64,000 bases of DNA, from assembly GCA_035604595.1 (NCBI GenBank), contig DATNIE010000008.1, positions 124,001 through 188,000 on the forward strand. The letters run 5' to 3'. This stretch comes from CAIKZZ01 sp035604595 (GTDB taxonomy: Bacteria > Pseudomonadota > Gammaproteobacteria > Steroidobacterales > Steroidobacteraceae). Each line of letters begins with the position of its first letter. The first letter of the stretch is position 1. Shown here in pieces: positions 56,101-64,000 of the stretch. A program made the position numbers and the translations under genes. Under the pieces are notes generated by a model. That model was given only the letters and a program-made list of their open reading frames with translations. It searched no databases and had not been told where the DNA came from.

Positions 56101-56802
56101 TCAGGCGAGCAGCGTGCGGATGTCGAGTCGCGCGGCGGCGGCGGCCACATCGGGCGGTTCAAGGCGCGGGATCGTCGCCAGGCATGGGGCCGGTATCAGC
56201 CCCTTCAGCGTCGCGACGTTCTCGGCGCGCCGCTCGAAGTCCGATTCAATCCCGTTGGCGACCCAGCCGCCGATCGATGCGCCCTGCGCGAGCACCGACT
56301 CGGCCGTCAGCAGCGCGTGGTTCAGGCAGCCGAGCCGGAGGCGGACGACGATGATGACCGGCAGCTCGAGGTGACGCGCGAGATGACCGACCGTCAGCGC
56401 GCCGCCGAGCGGCGTGCGCCAGCCGCCGGCCCCTTCGACGATCACGATATCCGACAGCGCCGTGAGCGTCGCGTAGTTCGCGGCGATCGCCTCGAAATCG
56501 ACGGGCCGCCCGGCCTCCTCCGCCGCTAGATGCGGCGCGATCGCCGGCCGGTATGCGCACGGGTTCACAACCTCGTATGGCCACTGCGCCGAGCTTTCCC
56601 GGAGCAGCGTCAGCGCGTCCTCGTTGCGCAGTCCGGCGGGGGTCGTCATGCAGCCGGAGGCGACCGGCTTCATGCCGGCGACCCGCAGGCCCTGTGCGCG
56701 GCAGCCGCGCAGCAGAGCTGCAGCAATCAGCGTCTTGCCGACGCCGGTGTCCGTGCCGGTGACGAAGAACGCGCGGGCAGACGGTCGGGCTGATCCGGTC
56801 AC
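56101..56802 (-). CDS. bioD: Dethiobiotin synthetase
   Basis: BioD closes the ureido ring of 7,8-diaminopelargonate with ATP and CO2. The 233-residue protein shows the P-loop FFVTGTDTGVGKTLIAAALL, KPVASGC, the acidic VIVEGAGGWRTPL and the conserved PVIIVVRLRLGCLNHALLT (in part). The start is GTG 56802. It is the last gene of bioBFCD, 122 bp after bioC. No bioA lies in this cluster, so the preceding transamination must be encoded elsewhere. Confidence 0.94.
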   Translation of the reverse strand: MTGSARPSARAFFVTGTDTGVGKTLIAAALLRGCRAQGLRVAGMKPVASGCMTTPAGLRNEDALTLLRESSAQWPYEVVNPCAYRPAIAPHLAAEEAGRPVDFEAIAANYATLTALSDIVIVEGAGGWRTPLGGALTVGHLARHLELPVIIVVRLRLGCLNHALLTAESVLAQGASIGGWVANGIESDFERRAENVATLKGLIPAPCLATIPRLEPPDVAAAAARLDIRTLLA

Positions 56803-56924
56803 CGCGAAGCACCCCGCGGACTGCGGCGCAGGAGCAGCGCCGGGGCAAGACTAGCATCGGTGGGGCGGATGGCGGGTCCGCGACGCGCCGCGGGTGACCG
56901 GGCCTGGTACCGCCCGTCCCGGAG

Positions 56925-57803
56925 CTAGCGGCGTCTCAGCGATTGGAGCGGCACAACGACCTCGCCGCGCCGCCCACGGACCGGTGGCGTCGCTGCCGGG
57001 CACCAGGCCTGCCCGTACACGACCTCGCAGGTTGCTGGCAACCGCCCGTCGGCGGTGCGAAACCTTTCATAGGCAGCCGCGACCCGCGCGAAACGCGCGC
57101 GCCCGGTGAGTCCGGCCGCGCGACCGGCGAGCGCGTTCTGCGCGCCCAGCGCCTTCAGATCGCGCATCAGCGCACGGGCGTCGGCGTAGGTCAGCGTATG
57201 GCGATCGACATCCAGCACCGGGTCCGAGAAGCCTGCGCGCACCAGTGCATCGCCGATGTCGTGGAGGTCGAGGAACCGGTGCACGTGCGCCGTCCCATCT
57301 GCCTCGTTCCACGCGGCGCGCAGCTCGGCGAGGGTGTCCGGGCCCACGGTCGAGAACGTCAGGCAGCCGCGTGGTGCCAGTACGCGCCGGACCTCGCGCA
57401 GCACAGTGTCGAGGTCGACTGACCAGTGCAGCATCAGGTTCGAATAGACAAGGTCGACGCCGCCGTCGCGGACCGGCAGACGGGCCGCATCGGCGCAGAT
57501 CCGGTCAAAGCGCCTGCGCCAGGACTGCGCCCGGTGCGCCTCACGGAGCATGCCGGGCGACAGATCGAGCGCGATCACGCGCGCCGCGTGCCAGCGGTCG
57601 CGCAGCGCGCGGGCGCCGTGGCCGGTTCCTGCGCCGAGATCGAGGATGACGCCGGGCTCGATCTTGAGCAGCTCGAGGCGCACGAGGATCTCCGACCGCG
57701 TCGCGACGCCGATGACGGCATGGGCGTCGTAGCTCCGGCTTGCGCGCTCGAACCCGCGCCGCACGGCGCGTGCGTCGAGGCGCCAAGGACCATCTTCCAT
57801 CAT
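56925..57803 (-). CDS. bioC: Malonyl-ACP O-methyltransferase
   Basis: BioC methylates malonyl-ACP with SAM to prime pimelate synthesis. The 292-residue protein has the N-terminal LDARAVRRGFERASRSYD, SAM motif I VILDLGAGTGHGARAL, VIALDLSPGML, and the VYSNLMLHWSVDLDTVLRE and LTFSTVGPDTLAELRAAW segments typical of BioC. ATG 57803 overlaps the bioF stop. The demethylating esterase BioH is not seen in the window. Confidence 0.93.
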   Translation of the reverse strand: MMEDGPWRLDARAVRRGFERASRSYDAHAVIGVATRSEILVRLELLKIEPGVILDLGAGTGHGARALRDRWHAARVIALDLSPGMLREAHRAQSWRRRFDRICADAARLPVRDGGVDLVYSNLMLHWSVDLDTVLREVRRVLAPRGCLTFSTVGPDTLAELRAAWNEADGTAHVHRFLDLHDIGDALVRAGFSDPVLDVDRHTLTYADARALMRDLKALGAQNALAGRAAGLTGRARFARVAAAYERFRTADGRLPATCEVVYGQAWCPAATPPVRGRRGEVVVPLQSLRRR

Positions 57804-58996
57804 GCCGGCGTGCGGTGTGGCAGCGCCGCGAGCGCCTCGAGCAGCCGCTCGACGTCGGTGGCGGCGTGCGCCGCCGAGAACGTGATCCTGAGACGCGCCG
57901 TTCCCTCGGGCACCGACGGCGGGCGGATCGCCGCGGCCAGGATGCCGCGCTCAAGCAACCGCGCACTCGCCTCGAGCGCCGCCTCGTTGCTGCCGAGCAC
58001 GAGTGGCTGGATGGGCGTCGTGGATTCGCCGAGCGGCAGGCCGAGGTCGGTGCAGCCGGCCCGGAAGCGTGCGATGTGCTCGCGCAGCCGCTCGCGCCGC
58101 CACGGCTCGGTCGCCGCGAGCGCAAGCGCGGTCCGCGCAGCCGCGGCCACGGCCGGCGGCAACGCGGTCGTGAAAATGTACGTGCGCGCACGCTGCACCA
58201 GCAGCTCCACCAGCGCCGCCGAGCCAGCGACGAAGGCACCGAAAGTGCCGAAGGCCTTGCCGAGGGTGCCGATCAGCACGGGCACGTCCTCGCTGCTCGC
58301 ACCCGCCTGCTCGAGCGAGCCGCGGCCGGTGGGTCCAAGCACGCCGAGGCCGTGGGCGTCGTCCACGGCGAGCCACGCGCGCCGTCTGCGGCAGACACCG
58401 GCCAGCGCGAGCAGCGGGGCGATGTCGCCGTCCATGCTGAAAACGCCGTCGGTCAGCAGCAGCGCGTTGCCCTCATCCCGCTCGGCGAGCAGCCGCTCGG
58501 CCGCCGCGGCATCGCCGTGCGCGAACCTCTCGAAACGGCCGCCCGACAGCCGGCCGGCGTCGAGCAGCGAGGCGTGATTGAGCCGGTCCTCGAGCACCAG
58601 GTCGCCGCGGCTCGCGAGCGTCGTGCCGACCGCGAGGTTCGCCATATAGCCGGTCGAGAACAGCACCGCGCGCTCACGACCGGTGTATGCGGCGAGTGCC
58701 TCCTCGAGGTCATGATGTTCGCGGTGATGGCCAGTCACCAGATGCGAGGCGCCGCTACCGACCCCCACACGCCGCGCCGCCGCGCCAAACGCTGCCGTGA
58801 CACCGGGATGGCGCGCGAGTCCGAGGTAGTCGTTGCTGGAGAAGGACAGCAGCTGTCGCCCGTCGATCCGGGCCGCGACTCCGCTGCCGTCGCGCTCGTA
58901 GCCGTCCACACGACGGCGATGCCGTTCGAGACCGCGCGCGCGCAGCTGCTCGAGCCGCTGCGCGAGCGCCTGTTCGCGCCAGTCCTCGGCGTTCAC
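57800..58996 (-). CDS. bioF: 8-amino-7-oxononanoate synthase
   Basis: BioF condenses pimeloyl-ACP with alanine, using PLP. The 398-residue protein has LLSFSSNDYLGLARHP, GSGASHLVTGHHREHHDLEE, LAVDDAHGLGVLGPTGRG and the PLP-lysine region LIGTLGKAFGTFGAFVAGS. The start is GTG 58996, overlapping the bioB stop (GTGA). It is the second gene of the biotin operon. Confidence 0.95.
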   Translation of the reverse strand: MNAEDWREQALAQRLEQLRARGLERHRRRVDGYERDGSGVAARIDGRQLLSFSSNDYLGLARHPGVTAAFGAAARRVGVGSGASHLVTGHHREHHDLEEALAAYTGRERAVLFSTGYMANLAVGTTLASRGDLVLEDRLNHASLLDAGRLSGGRFERFAHGDAAAAERLLAERDEGNALLLTDGVFSMDGDIAPLLALAGVCRRRRAWLAVDDAHGLGVLGPTGRGSLEQAGASSEDVPVLIGTLGKAFGTFGAFVAGSAALVELLVQRARTYIFTTALPPAVAAAARTALALAATEPWRRERLREHIARFRAGCTDLGLPLGESTTPIQPLVLGSNEAALEASARLLERGILAAAIRPPSVPEGTARLRITFSAAHAATDVERLLEALAALPHRTPA

Positions 58997-60030
58997 GCCG
59001 CGCCGTGGGCGGTGGCCGGCTCTGGCGCGTCGCAGTGGGGCTCGACGGTGAGATCGGCCCGTTCCTCCGGGCGTATGCCGAGCCGCGCGAACAGCGCGGC
59101 GTCGTGCGCCGGGTCTGGATTGCCGGTGGTCAACAGCTTGTCGCCGTGAAAGATCGAGTTGGCGCCGGCGAGAAATGCGAGCGCCTGCAGCTCATCGCTC
59201 ATCCCGCCGCGGCCCGCCGACAGCCGCACGTGGGCGCGAGGCATCAACAGGCGGGCAGCGGCGATGGTCCTGACGAAGTCGAACGGATCGAGCGGCGCAC
59301 TGCCGGCGAGCGGCGTCCCCGCCACCGCCACGAGCTGGTTGATCGGCACGCTATCGGGATGCTCGGGCAGCGTTGCGAGCGCGTGCAAAAGCCCCGCCCG
59401 GTCCTCGGGCGCCTCGCCCATGCCGAGGATGCCCCCGCAGCACACCTTCAATCCGGCCTCGCGTACGGCGGCGAGCGTGTCGAGCCGGTCCTGATAGGTG
59501 CGGGTCGTGATGATCTTCTGGTAGTAGGCCGGCGAGGTGTCGATGTTGTGGTTGTAGTAGTCGAGCCCGGCCGCCGCGAGCGCCGCGGCCTGGGCCGTGG
59601 TCAGCATGCCGAGCGTCGCGCAGGACTCGAGGCCGAGCGCACGCACCGCCCGGACCATGGCGATCACGACCGTCAGATCGCGATCCTTCGGCGAGCGCCA
59701 CGCGGCACCCATGCAAAAACGGGTAGCGCCGGCGGCCTTGGCATGGGCGGCGGCGGCGGCGACCTCCTGCACCTCGAGCAGCTGTTCGCGTTCGAGACCC
59801 GTCTCGTAGCGCACGCTCTGCGGGCAGTAGGCACAGTCCTCGGGGCAGGCGCCGGTCTTGATCGAGAGCAGCGTCGACACCTGGACCCGGTTCGGGTCGA
59901 AGTGCCGGCGGTGAACGCGCTGGGCGTGAAACAGGAGATCGGCGAACGGCAGCGCGAGGAGCGTTTGCACCTCCGCGAGCGCCCAGTCGTGCCGAATCTC
60001 GCCGAGCCGATCGAGGACTGCCGGTCGCAT
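58993..60030 (-). CDS. bioB: Biotin synthase
   Basis: BioB is the radical-SAM enzyme that inserts sulfur into dethiobiotin. The 345-residue protein has the cluster motif TGACPEDCAYCPQSVRY, then GLDYYNHNIDTSPAYY, GGILGMGE and the auxiliary-cluster Cys/Arg region with RLSAGRGGMSDELQALAF. ATG 60030 has GGAG six bases upstream; the ATG at 60036 abuts that site, so the downstream one is chosen. It is the first gene of bioBFCD and follows a candidate BirA operator. Confidence 0.95.
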   Translation of the reverse strand: MRPAVLDRLGEIRHDWALAEVQTLLALPFADLLFHAQRVHRRHFDPNRVQVSTLLSIKTGACPEDCAYCPQSVRYETGLEREQLLEVQEVAAAAAHAKAAGATRFCMGAAWRSPKDRDLTVVIAMVRAVRALGLESCATLGMLTTAQAAALAAAGLDYYNHNIDTSPAYYQKIITTRTYQDRLDTLAAVREAGLKVCCGGILGMGEAPEDRAGLLHALATLPEHPDSVPINQLVAVAGTPLAGSAPLDPFDFVRTIAAARLLMPRAHVRLSAGRGGMSDELQALAFLAGANSIFHGDKLLTTGNPDPAHDAALFARLGIRPEERADLTVEPHCDAPEPATAHGAA

Positions 60031-60132
60031 TGACATCTCCGCTCGGGTACTGCGGCGCCGAAAACGGCGCGCCGGGCGCCGCGAGGCGGTGCGCGCCGAG
60101 GTCGTCCAAGTGTCCCGGCGGTCCGGTTTCCT

Positions 60133-60161
60133 GTCAACTATTGGGCAATAGAAAAGTTGAC
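60133..60161 (-). promoter_or_regulatory. Candidate BirA-type operator and promoter for bioB
   Basis: GTCAACT (60133-60139) and AGTTGAC (60155-60161) form a perfect dyad with a 15-nt spacer, 103 to 131 bp upstream of the bioB start, in the ubiA-bioB gap. Its shape resembles the proteobacterial BirA box (TTGTAAACC, about 16 nt, GGTTTACAA). A second dyad, CTATTG-GG-CAATAG (60138-60151), is nested inside. On the minus strand the proximal half-site contains a perfect TTGACA, a possible -35 box. Binding by BirA is inference; no birA gene is in the window. Confidence 0.5.
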
Positions 60162-60181
60162 GTAGGTCCCGGACGGAGCAG

Positions 60182-61114
60182 TCAGTGACCGGGCTTCGCG
60201 AACAGGTAGTCGAGCGCGATGCCGACGAAGATTGCCAGCCCGAACCAGTTGTTGCTGAGGAACGCCCGGAAACAGTCCGGCGGCTCGCGCGCGCGAATCA
60301 GCCACTGCTGCCACGCGAACAGGCATGCGCCAATGCTGAGCGCTATCCAGAACCAGCGGCCGAGGTCCGCCTGCTGGCCGGCGAGCCAGAATGCATACAG
60401 CACCAGCACCTGCATCGCCCCGATGATCCAGCGATCGGCATCGCCGAACAGGATCGCCGCGGACTTGATGCCGAGCTTCAGGTCATCGTCCCGGTCCACC
60501 ATCGCGTACATCGTGTCGTAGGTGGCCGACCACAGCACGGCGGCGACGAACAGCAACCACGCAAGGCGCGGGACTTGGCCGGTCTCGGCGGCGAAAGCCA
60601 TCGGGATCGACCACGAAAACGCGGCGCCCAACCATACCTGCGGCAGCGGGAAGAACCGCTTCAGGAACGGGTACACGATCGTCAGCACCGCGCCGCCGAC
60701 CGCGAACTTCACGGTGAGCGAATCGAGCGTGCACACCAGCGCCAGCGCGAGCAGCGACAGAATCGCGTAGATCAGCAGCGCCTCGGCCGGAGACACCCGT
60801 CCCGCCGCGAGCGGCCGGTCCTCGGTCCGCGCGACGTGCGGATCAAACCGGCGATCCGCGAAATCGTTGATCGCGCAGCCGGCGGAGCGCATCAGCAGCA
60901 CTCCGAGCGCGAAGACGATGAACACGTGCTCATCGGGGTGCCCGTGCGAGGCGAGCCACAGCGCCCACAATGCGGGCCACAGCAGCAGCCAGATGCCGAT
61001 CGGCCGGTCGAGGCGCATCAGGCGTGCGTAATCGACGAGAGTCGTCACCGCGCGCCGCGGCCCGGAGCCGGTGTCGTCCGCCTGCGATCCGCCCGGGCGC
61101 GCCGCGTTCAACAT
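60182..61114 (-). CDS. ubiA: 4-hydroxybenzoate octaprenyltransferase
   Basis: UbiA attaches the polyprenyl tail to 4-hydroxybenzoate in ubiquinone synthesis, at the inner membrane. The 310-residue protein has the two Asp-rich motifs NDFADRRFDPHVARTEDRPLA and YDTMYAMVDRDDDLKLGIKS, plus RLDRPIGIWLLLWPALWAL at the start, with about nine helices. The start is ATG 61114. It lies between recG and the biotin operon on the same strand. Its quinone product would also supply electrons to respiratory chains. Confidence 0.95.
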   Translation of the reverse strand: MLNAARPGGSQADDTGSGPRRAVTTLVDYARLMRLDRPIGIWLLLWPALWALWLASHGHPDEHVFIVFALGVLLMRSAGCAINDFADRRFDPHVARTEDRPLAAGRVSPAEALLIYAILSLLALALVCTLDSLTVKFAVGGAVLTIVYPFLKRFFPLPQVWLGAAFSWSIPMAFAAETGQVPRLAWLLFVAAVLWSATYDTMYAMVDRDDDLKLGIKSAAILFGDADRWIIGAMQVLVLYAFWLAGQQADLGRWFWIALSIGACLFAWQQWLIRAREPPDCFRAFLSNNWFGLAIFVGIALDYLFAKPGH

Positions 61115-61244
61115 GGCCTCGGCTCAGGCAGACAGCCTCCGGCACCAGCCGCCGCCGTGCCGGCCGCCCACAGGTCTGGTGGCAGCAGCGGCGCCACGAT
61201 CGATGCAGTGGAACTCTTCAAGCGGCCGACCTTCCCGCGCGGAC

Positions 61245-63389
61245 TCAGACCTTGCCATAGCGCTCGCCGGCGCCGATCCAGCGCCGCAGCAGTGGCGCTA
61301 TGTTATCGGGATGGCGCGCGAGCATCACTTCAGCCGCGCGCTGCACCCTCGGCAGCAGGTCGGCATCGCGAACGAGGTCGGCCACCTTCATCTGCATCAG
61401 CCCGGTCTGCCGCGTACCGAGCAGCTCGCCCGGGCCGCGTAGCTCGAGATCGCGCCGCGACACCTCGAAGCCGTCGCTGGTCGAGCGCATCACGTCGAGC
61501 CGCAGTCGCGCCAGAGGCGACAGCGGCGCGCGGTACAGCAGCAGGCACGAGCTCTCGGTCGCGCCCCGGCCGACGCGGCCGCGCAGCTGGTGCAGTTGCG
61601 CGAGGCCCATGCGCTCGGCGTTCTCGACTACCATCAGGCTCGCGTTCGGAACGTCGACACCGACCTCGATCACCGTGGTCGCGACCAGCAGGTCGAGTTC
61701 GCCGCGTTTGAACGCCGCCATCACCGCTTCCTTCCGCGCCGGCGTCAGCCGCCCGTGAACGAGCCCGATGCGCAGCGCCGGCAGCGCGCCGACGAGTGCA
61801 GCGTGGGTCGCTTCCGCCGCCTGGTACTCGAGCTCCTCCGACTCCTCGATCAACGGGCACACCCAGTACGCCTGCCGGCCCGCGCGGCACGCCGCGGCGA
61901 TGCGTGCGACGACCTGGTCGCGTCGCGATTCGGGGATCACGACCGTCTTGACAGGGGTCCGCCCCGGCGGCAGCTCGTCGATCACCGACACGTCGAGGTC
62001 GGCGTAAGCGGTCATCGCCAGCGTCCGAGGGATCGGGGTCGCCGTCATGATCAGCTGGTGCGGGAACCGGCCGTCCGCGAGCCCCTTCTCGCGCAGCGCC
62101 AGCCGTTGGTGGACGCCGAAGCGATGCTGCTCGTCGACGATCACCAGCGCGAGGCGCCCGAAGCGTACGCCCTGCTGGAACAGCGCGTGCGTGCCGATGA
62201 CGACCGGCACATCGGTTCCGGCGCGGATCGCGTTCAGCGCCGCCTGGCGTGCGCGGCCGGTCAGCTTGGCGGACAGCAGCGCTACCGGCAGTCCCAGCGG
62301 GCGCAGCCAGCGATCGAAGTTCTGCCAGTGCTGTTCGGCGAGCAGCTCGGTCGGCGCCATCAGCGCCGCCTGAAACCCCGACTCGACGGCAGCGAGCGCG
62401 GCCAGAGCCGCGACCACGGTCTTGCCCGAGCCGACATCGCCCTGCACGAGCCGCAGCATCGGCGATGCCGCGGCCAGGTCGGCGGTGACCTCCGCGAGGA
62501 CCCGCTGCTGCGCGCCGGTCAGCTCAAACGGCAGTCCCGCCCGGAAGCGTCGCGCGAGCGCGCCGGGTGGCGTGAGCGGCCAGGCGGCGTCGGCGCGAAT
62601 CTCTTCGCGCAGCTGTCTGAGGCTCAACTGGTGGGCCAGCAGCTCCTCGAACGCGAGCCGTCGCTGCGCCGGATGACGGCCGGCGGCCAGCGGCGCGAGG
62701 TCCGCACCGGGCGGCGGCCGATGCACGTAGCCGAGCGCGGCGCCGAGCGGCGGCAGACCGAGGTCCGCGAGCAGCGCCGGCGGCAGCCAGTCGCGGACGC
62801 TCGAGCGCTCGACCTCGGCGAGCGCGAGCGCTGTCAGGATCCGCAGTCGCCCCTGCTGCACGCCCTCGGTCGCCGGATACACCGGCGTCAGCGAGTCCTC
62901 GGTGCGCTGCGCATCGGGACCTTCGGCGCGGCGGTACTCGGGGTGCACGATCTCGAGCCCGAGCGTACCGCGCCGCGCCTCGCCGTAGCAGCGGAGCCGG
63001 ACGCCGCGCTGCAGCTGCGCCTGCTGGGCGGCCGTGAAGTAGAAGAACCTGAGCGTCAGGAATCCGGAGCCGTCAGACATCCTGACGAGCAGCTGGCGGC
63101 GACGGCGGAAGGCGATCTCGGCGAGCTCGATCTCGCCCTCGACCACCGCGCGCTCGCCGGGCCGCAGCGTGCCGATCGGCACGATCCGAGTGCGGTCCTC
63201 GTAGCGCAGCGGCAGCAGGAACAGCAGATCCTGGACCGTGTCTATGCCGAGCTTGGCAAGTTTCGCCGCGAGCGAGTCGCCGACGCCCTTCAGGGCCGTG
63301 ACCGGACGCAACTCGGCGTCGGCGCCGGCCGACCGCAGCGCATCCTCCCCCGCGCGCGGCCGCGTGGCGTTCACAGCTCCAGGATGCAA
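61245..63389 (-). CDS. recG: ATP-dependent DNA helicase RecG
   Basis: RecG remodels stalled forks and Holliday junctions. The 714-residue protein has the wedge/OB domain (LKGVGDSLAAKLAKLGIDTVQDLLFLLPLRYEDR in parts), Walker A QGDVGSGKTVVAALA, motif II IVDEQHRFGVHQR, motif III MTATPIPRTLAM and motif VI QLRGRVGRGATES. ATG 63389 has GAGG eight bases upstream and overlaps the ridA end by 19 bp; GTG 63374 is an alternative. The spoT-ridA-recG order is common in gammaproteobacteria. Confidence 0.95.
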   Translation of the reverse strand: MHPGAVNATRPRAGEDALRSAGADAELRPVTALKGVGDSLAAKLAKLGIDTVQDLLFLLPLRYEDRTRIVPIGTLRPGERAVVEGEIELAEIAFRRRRQLLVRMSDGSGFLTLRFFYFTAAQQAQLQRGVRLRCYGEARRGTLGLEIVHPEYRRAEGPDAQRTEDSLTPVYPATEGVQQGRLRILTALALAEVERSSVRDWLPPALLADLGLPPLGAALGYVHRPPPGADLAPLAAGRHPAQRRLAFEELLAHQLSLRQLREEIRADAAWPLTPPGALARRFRAGLPFELTGAQQRVLAEVTADLAAASPMLRLVQGDVGSGKTVVAALAALAAVESGFQAALMAPTELLAEQHWQNFDRWLRPLGLPVALLSAKLTGRARQAALNAIRAGTDVPVVIGTHALFQQGVRFGRLALVIVDEQHRFGVHQRLALREKGLADGRFPHQLIMTATPIPRTLAMTAYADLDVSVIDELPPGRTPVKTVVIPESRRDQVVARIAAACRAGRQAYWVCPLIEESEELEYQAAEATHAALVGALPALRIGLVHGRLTPARKEAVMAAFKRGELDLLVATTVIEVGVDVPNASLMVVENAERMGLAQLHQLRGRVGRGATESSCLLLYRAPLSPLARLRLDVMRSTSDGFEVSRRDLELRGPGELLGTRQTGLMQMKVADLVRDADLLPRVQRAAEVMLARHPDNIAPLLRRWIGAGERYGKV

Positions 63390-63751
63390 TCCGCCTCGAC
63401 CGCCGCACCCCGCGGCAGGCTCGCGACGCCGATCGCCGCGCGGGCCGGATAAGGCGCTGGGAAGTACTCCGCCATCACCTTGTTGACGAGCTGGAAATGG
63501 CCGAGATCGACGAGGTAGATCGTCACGCGCACGGCATCGCCGAGCGACCCGCCGGCCGCGCTCGCGATCGCCTTGAGGTTCTCGAACACGCGACGCACCT
63601 CAGCCTCGGTGTTGCCCGCGACGAGTTCCTTGGTGGCCGGATCGATCGGTATCTGGCCGGAGATGTACACGGTGCCACCGACCCTGACCGCCTGCGAATA
63701 CGTGCCGATCGCGGCTGGCGCCGCCGCGGTCGAGATGATCGTGCGTGACAT
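63371..63751 (-). CDS. ridA: RidA family enamine/imine deaminase
   Basis: RidA hydrolyses reactive 2-aminoacrylate and related enamines made by PLP enzymes. The 126-residue protein has AIGTYSQAVRVGGTVYISGQIPIDP, NLKAIASAAGGSLGDAVRVTIYL, and the key Arg/Cys/Glu region PARAAIGVASLPRGAAVEADCI (in parts). ATG 63751 has GAGG about five bases upstream; the longer 63781 start adds ten unlikely residues. It lies between the spoT-like gene and recG. Confidence 0.94.
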   Translation of the reverse strand: MSRTIISTAAAPAAIGTYSQAVRVGGTVYISGQIPIDPATKELVAGNTEAEVRRVFENLKAIASAAGGSLGDAVRVTIYLVDLGHFQLVNKVMAEYFPAPYPARAAIGVASLPRGAAVEADCILEL

Positions 63752-63812
63752 GCTGACCTCGCGCGTGAACCCCGGCGCCATTCTCGCACGCCGCCCGCGG
63801 CGTCGGAATTGT

Positions 63813-64000
63813 TCAGGCGAGCGTGCGCTCCACTGACAGAACCTCTGGCATCGAACGGATCGCGCGAATCACCTTGGCCAGCTGGGCCCTGCCCTGGACC
63901 TGCAGTTCGAAGGTGATTGTCGAGGAATCGCTGTCGCGCTCCACCACTGACAGGTGGCCGATGTTGGTCTCGGTGGTGGCGATCGCGGAGGCCACTGCGG
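63813..64000 (-). CDS. spoT: C-terminal ACT domain of SpoT/RelA-type (p)ppGpp enzyme (5' part outside window)
   Basis: The last 60 or so residues of a protein whose start lies beyond the right edge. ATTETNIGHLSVVERDSDSS and FELQVQGRAQLAKVIRAIR, followed by the SMPEVLSV stretch, match the regulatory ACT domain at the end of SpoT/RelA. Order with ridA and recG supports SpoT rather than RelA. The catalytic part is not in the window. Confidence 0.85.
   Translation of the reverse strand, partial: AVASAIATTETNIGHLSVVERDSDSSTITFELQVQGRAQLAKVIRAIRSMPEVLSVERTLA

Noticed and set aside
61590..63452. A 620-codon plus-strand frame opposite recG
   Set aside because: Shadow of recG with Arg/Gln/Glu-rich composition and no family match.

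Overview
The window is 64 kb of high-GC chromosomal DNA from what looks like a gammaproteobacterium, possibly from the Steroidobacterales, Nevskiales or Xanthomonadales side of the class. That placement is an inference from gene content and order (spoT-ridA-recG-ubiA, tatABC, trkAH, bioBFCD, mdtABC-type efflux, yqjDEK-type genes). No rRNA, tRNA, CRISPR array, insertion sequence or prophage was seen. Almost all of the sequence is coding, many genes overlap by 4 bp (ATGA or GTGA junctions), and several start at GTG or TTG.

Layout. 1-6.1 kb (minus strand): the 5' part of a DUF4382-type lipoprotein gene, an OPT and a POT peptide transporter, tatABC, and dtd. 6.14-6.57 kb: a conspicuous AT-rich island. 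6.6-11.2 kb (plus): a LytS/LytTR-type two-component pair, a tandem universal stress protein and class I fumarase. 11.2-14.1 kb (minus): trkA-trkH potassium uptake. 14.9-24.2 kb (plus): an RND efflux operon (fusion protein, two permeases, outer membrane lipoprotein). 24.3-27.5 kb (minus): perM-like gene and uvrD. 27.6-29.4 kb: an acetate kinase fused to a PduL-type phosphotransacylase.

30.5-39.9 kb is an amino-acid catabolic island. One Lrp-type regulator precedes ornithine cyclodeaminase, a CtlX-like citrulline hydrolase and an ArgZ/AgrE-like guanidine-modifying enzyme. Together they suggest arginine and/or citrulline -> ornithine -> proline. A second, divergent Lrp-type regulator faces a saccharopine-dehydrogenase-like (lysine 6-dehydrogenase-like) protein and an aminoadipate-semialdehyde dehydrogenase, which suggests lysine -> 2-aminoadipate. 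An MFS carrier and a PLP aminotransferase follow. 39.9-40.9 kb holds a yqjD/yqjE/yqjK-like trio.

41-55.8 kb is respiratory. It has heme O/A synthesis (cyoE, ctaA), an NAD-linked soluble formate dehydrogenase (fdsGBAD, no fdsC between fdsA and fdsD), an Asp/Glu racemase-family gene, and a CoxMNOP-like cytochrome c oxidase operon whose subunit II carries two haem-c motifs. A second subunit II gene without haem motifs lies convergent to it. 56.1-60.0 kb is a biotin operon (bioBFCD) with a BirA-operator-like dyad upstream of bioB. The window ends with ubiA, recG, ridA and the 3' end of a SpoT/RelA-type gene.

The best candidates for something new are the AckA-PduL fusion, the split AgrE-like arginine-to-proline gene set, the racemase-family protein with Ser at the first catalytic Cys position, the AT-rich island with three near-consensus DnaA boxes, and the di-haem oxidase next to an orphan CuA subunit.
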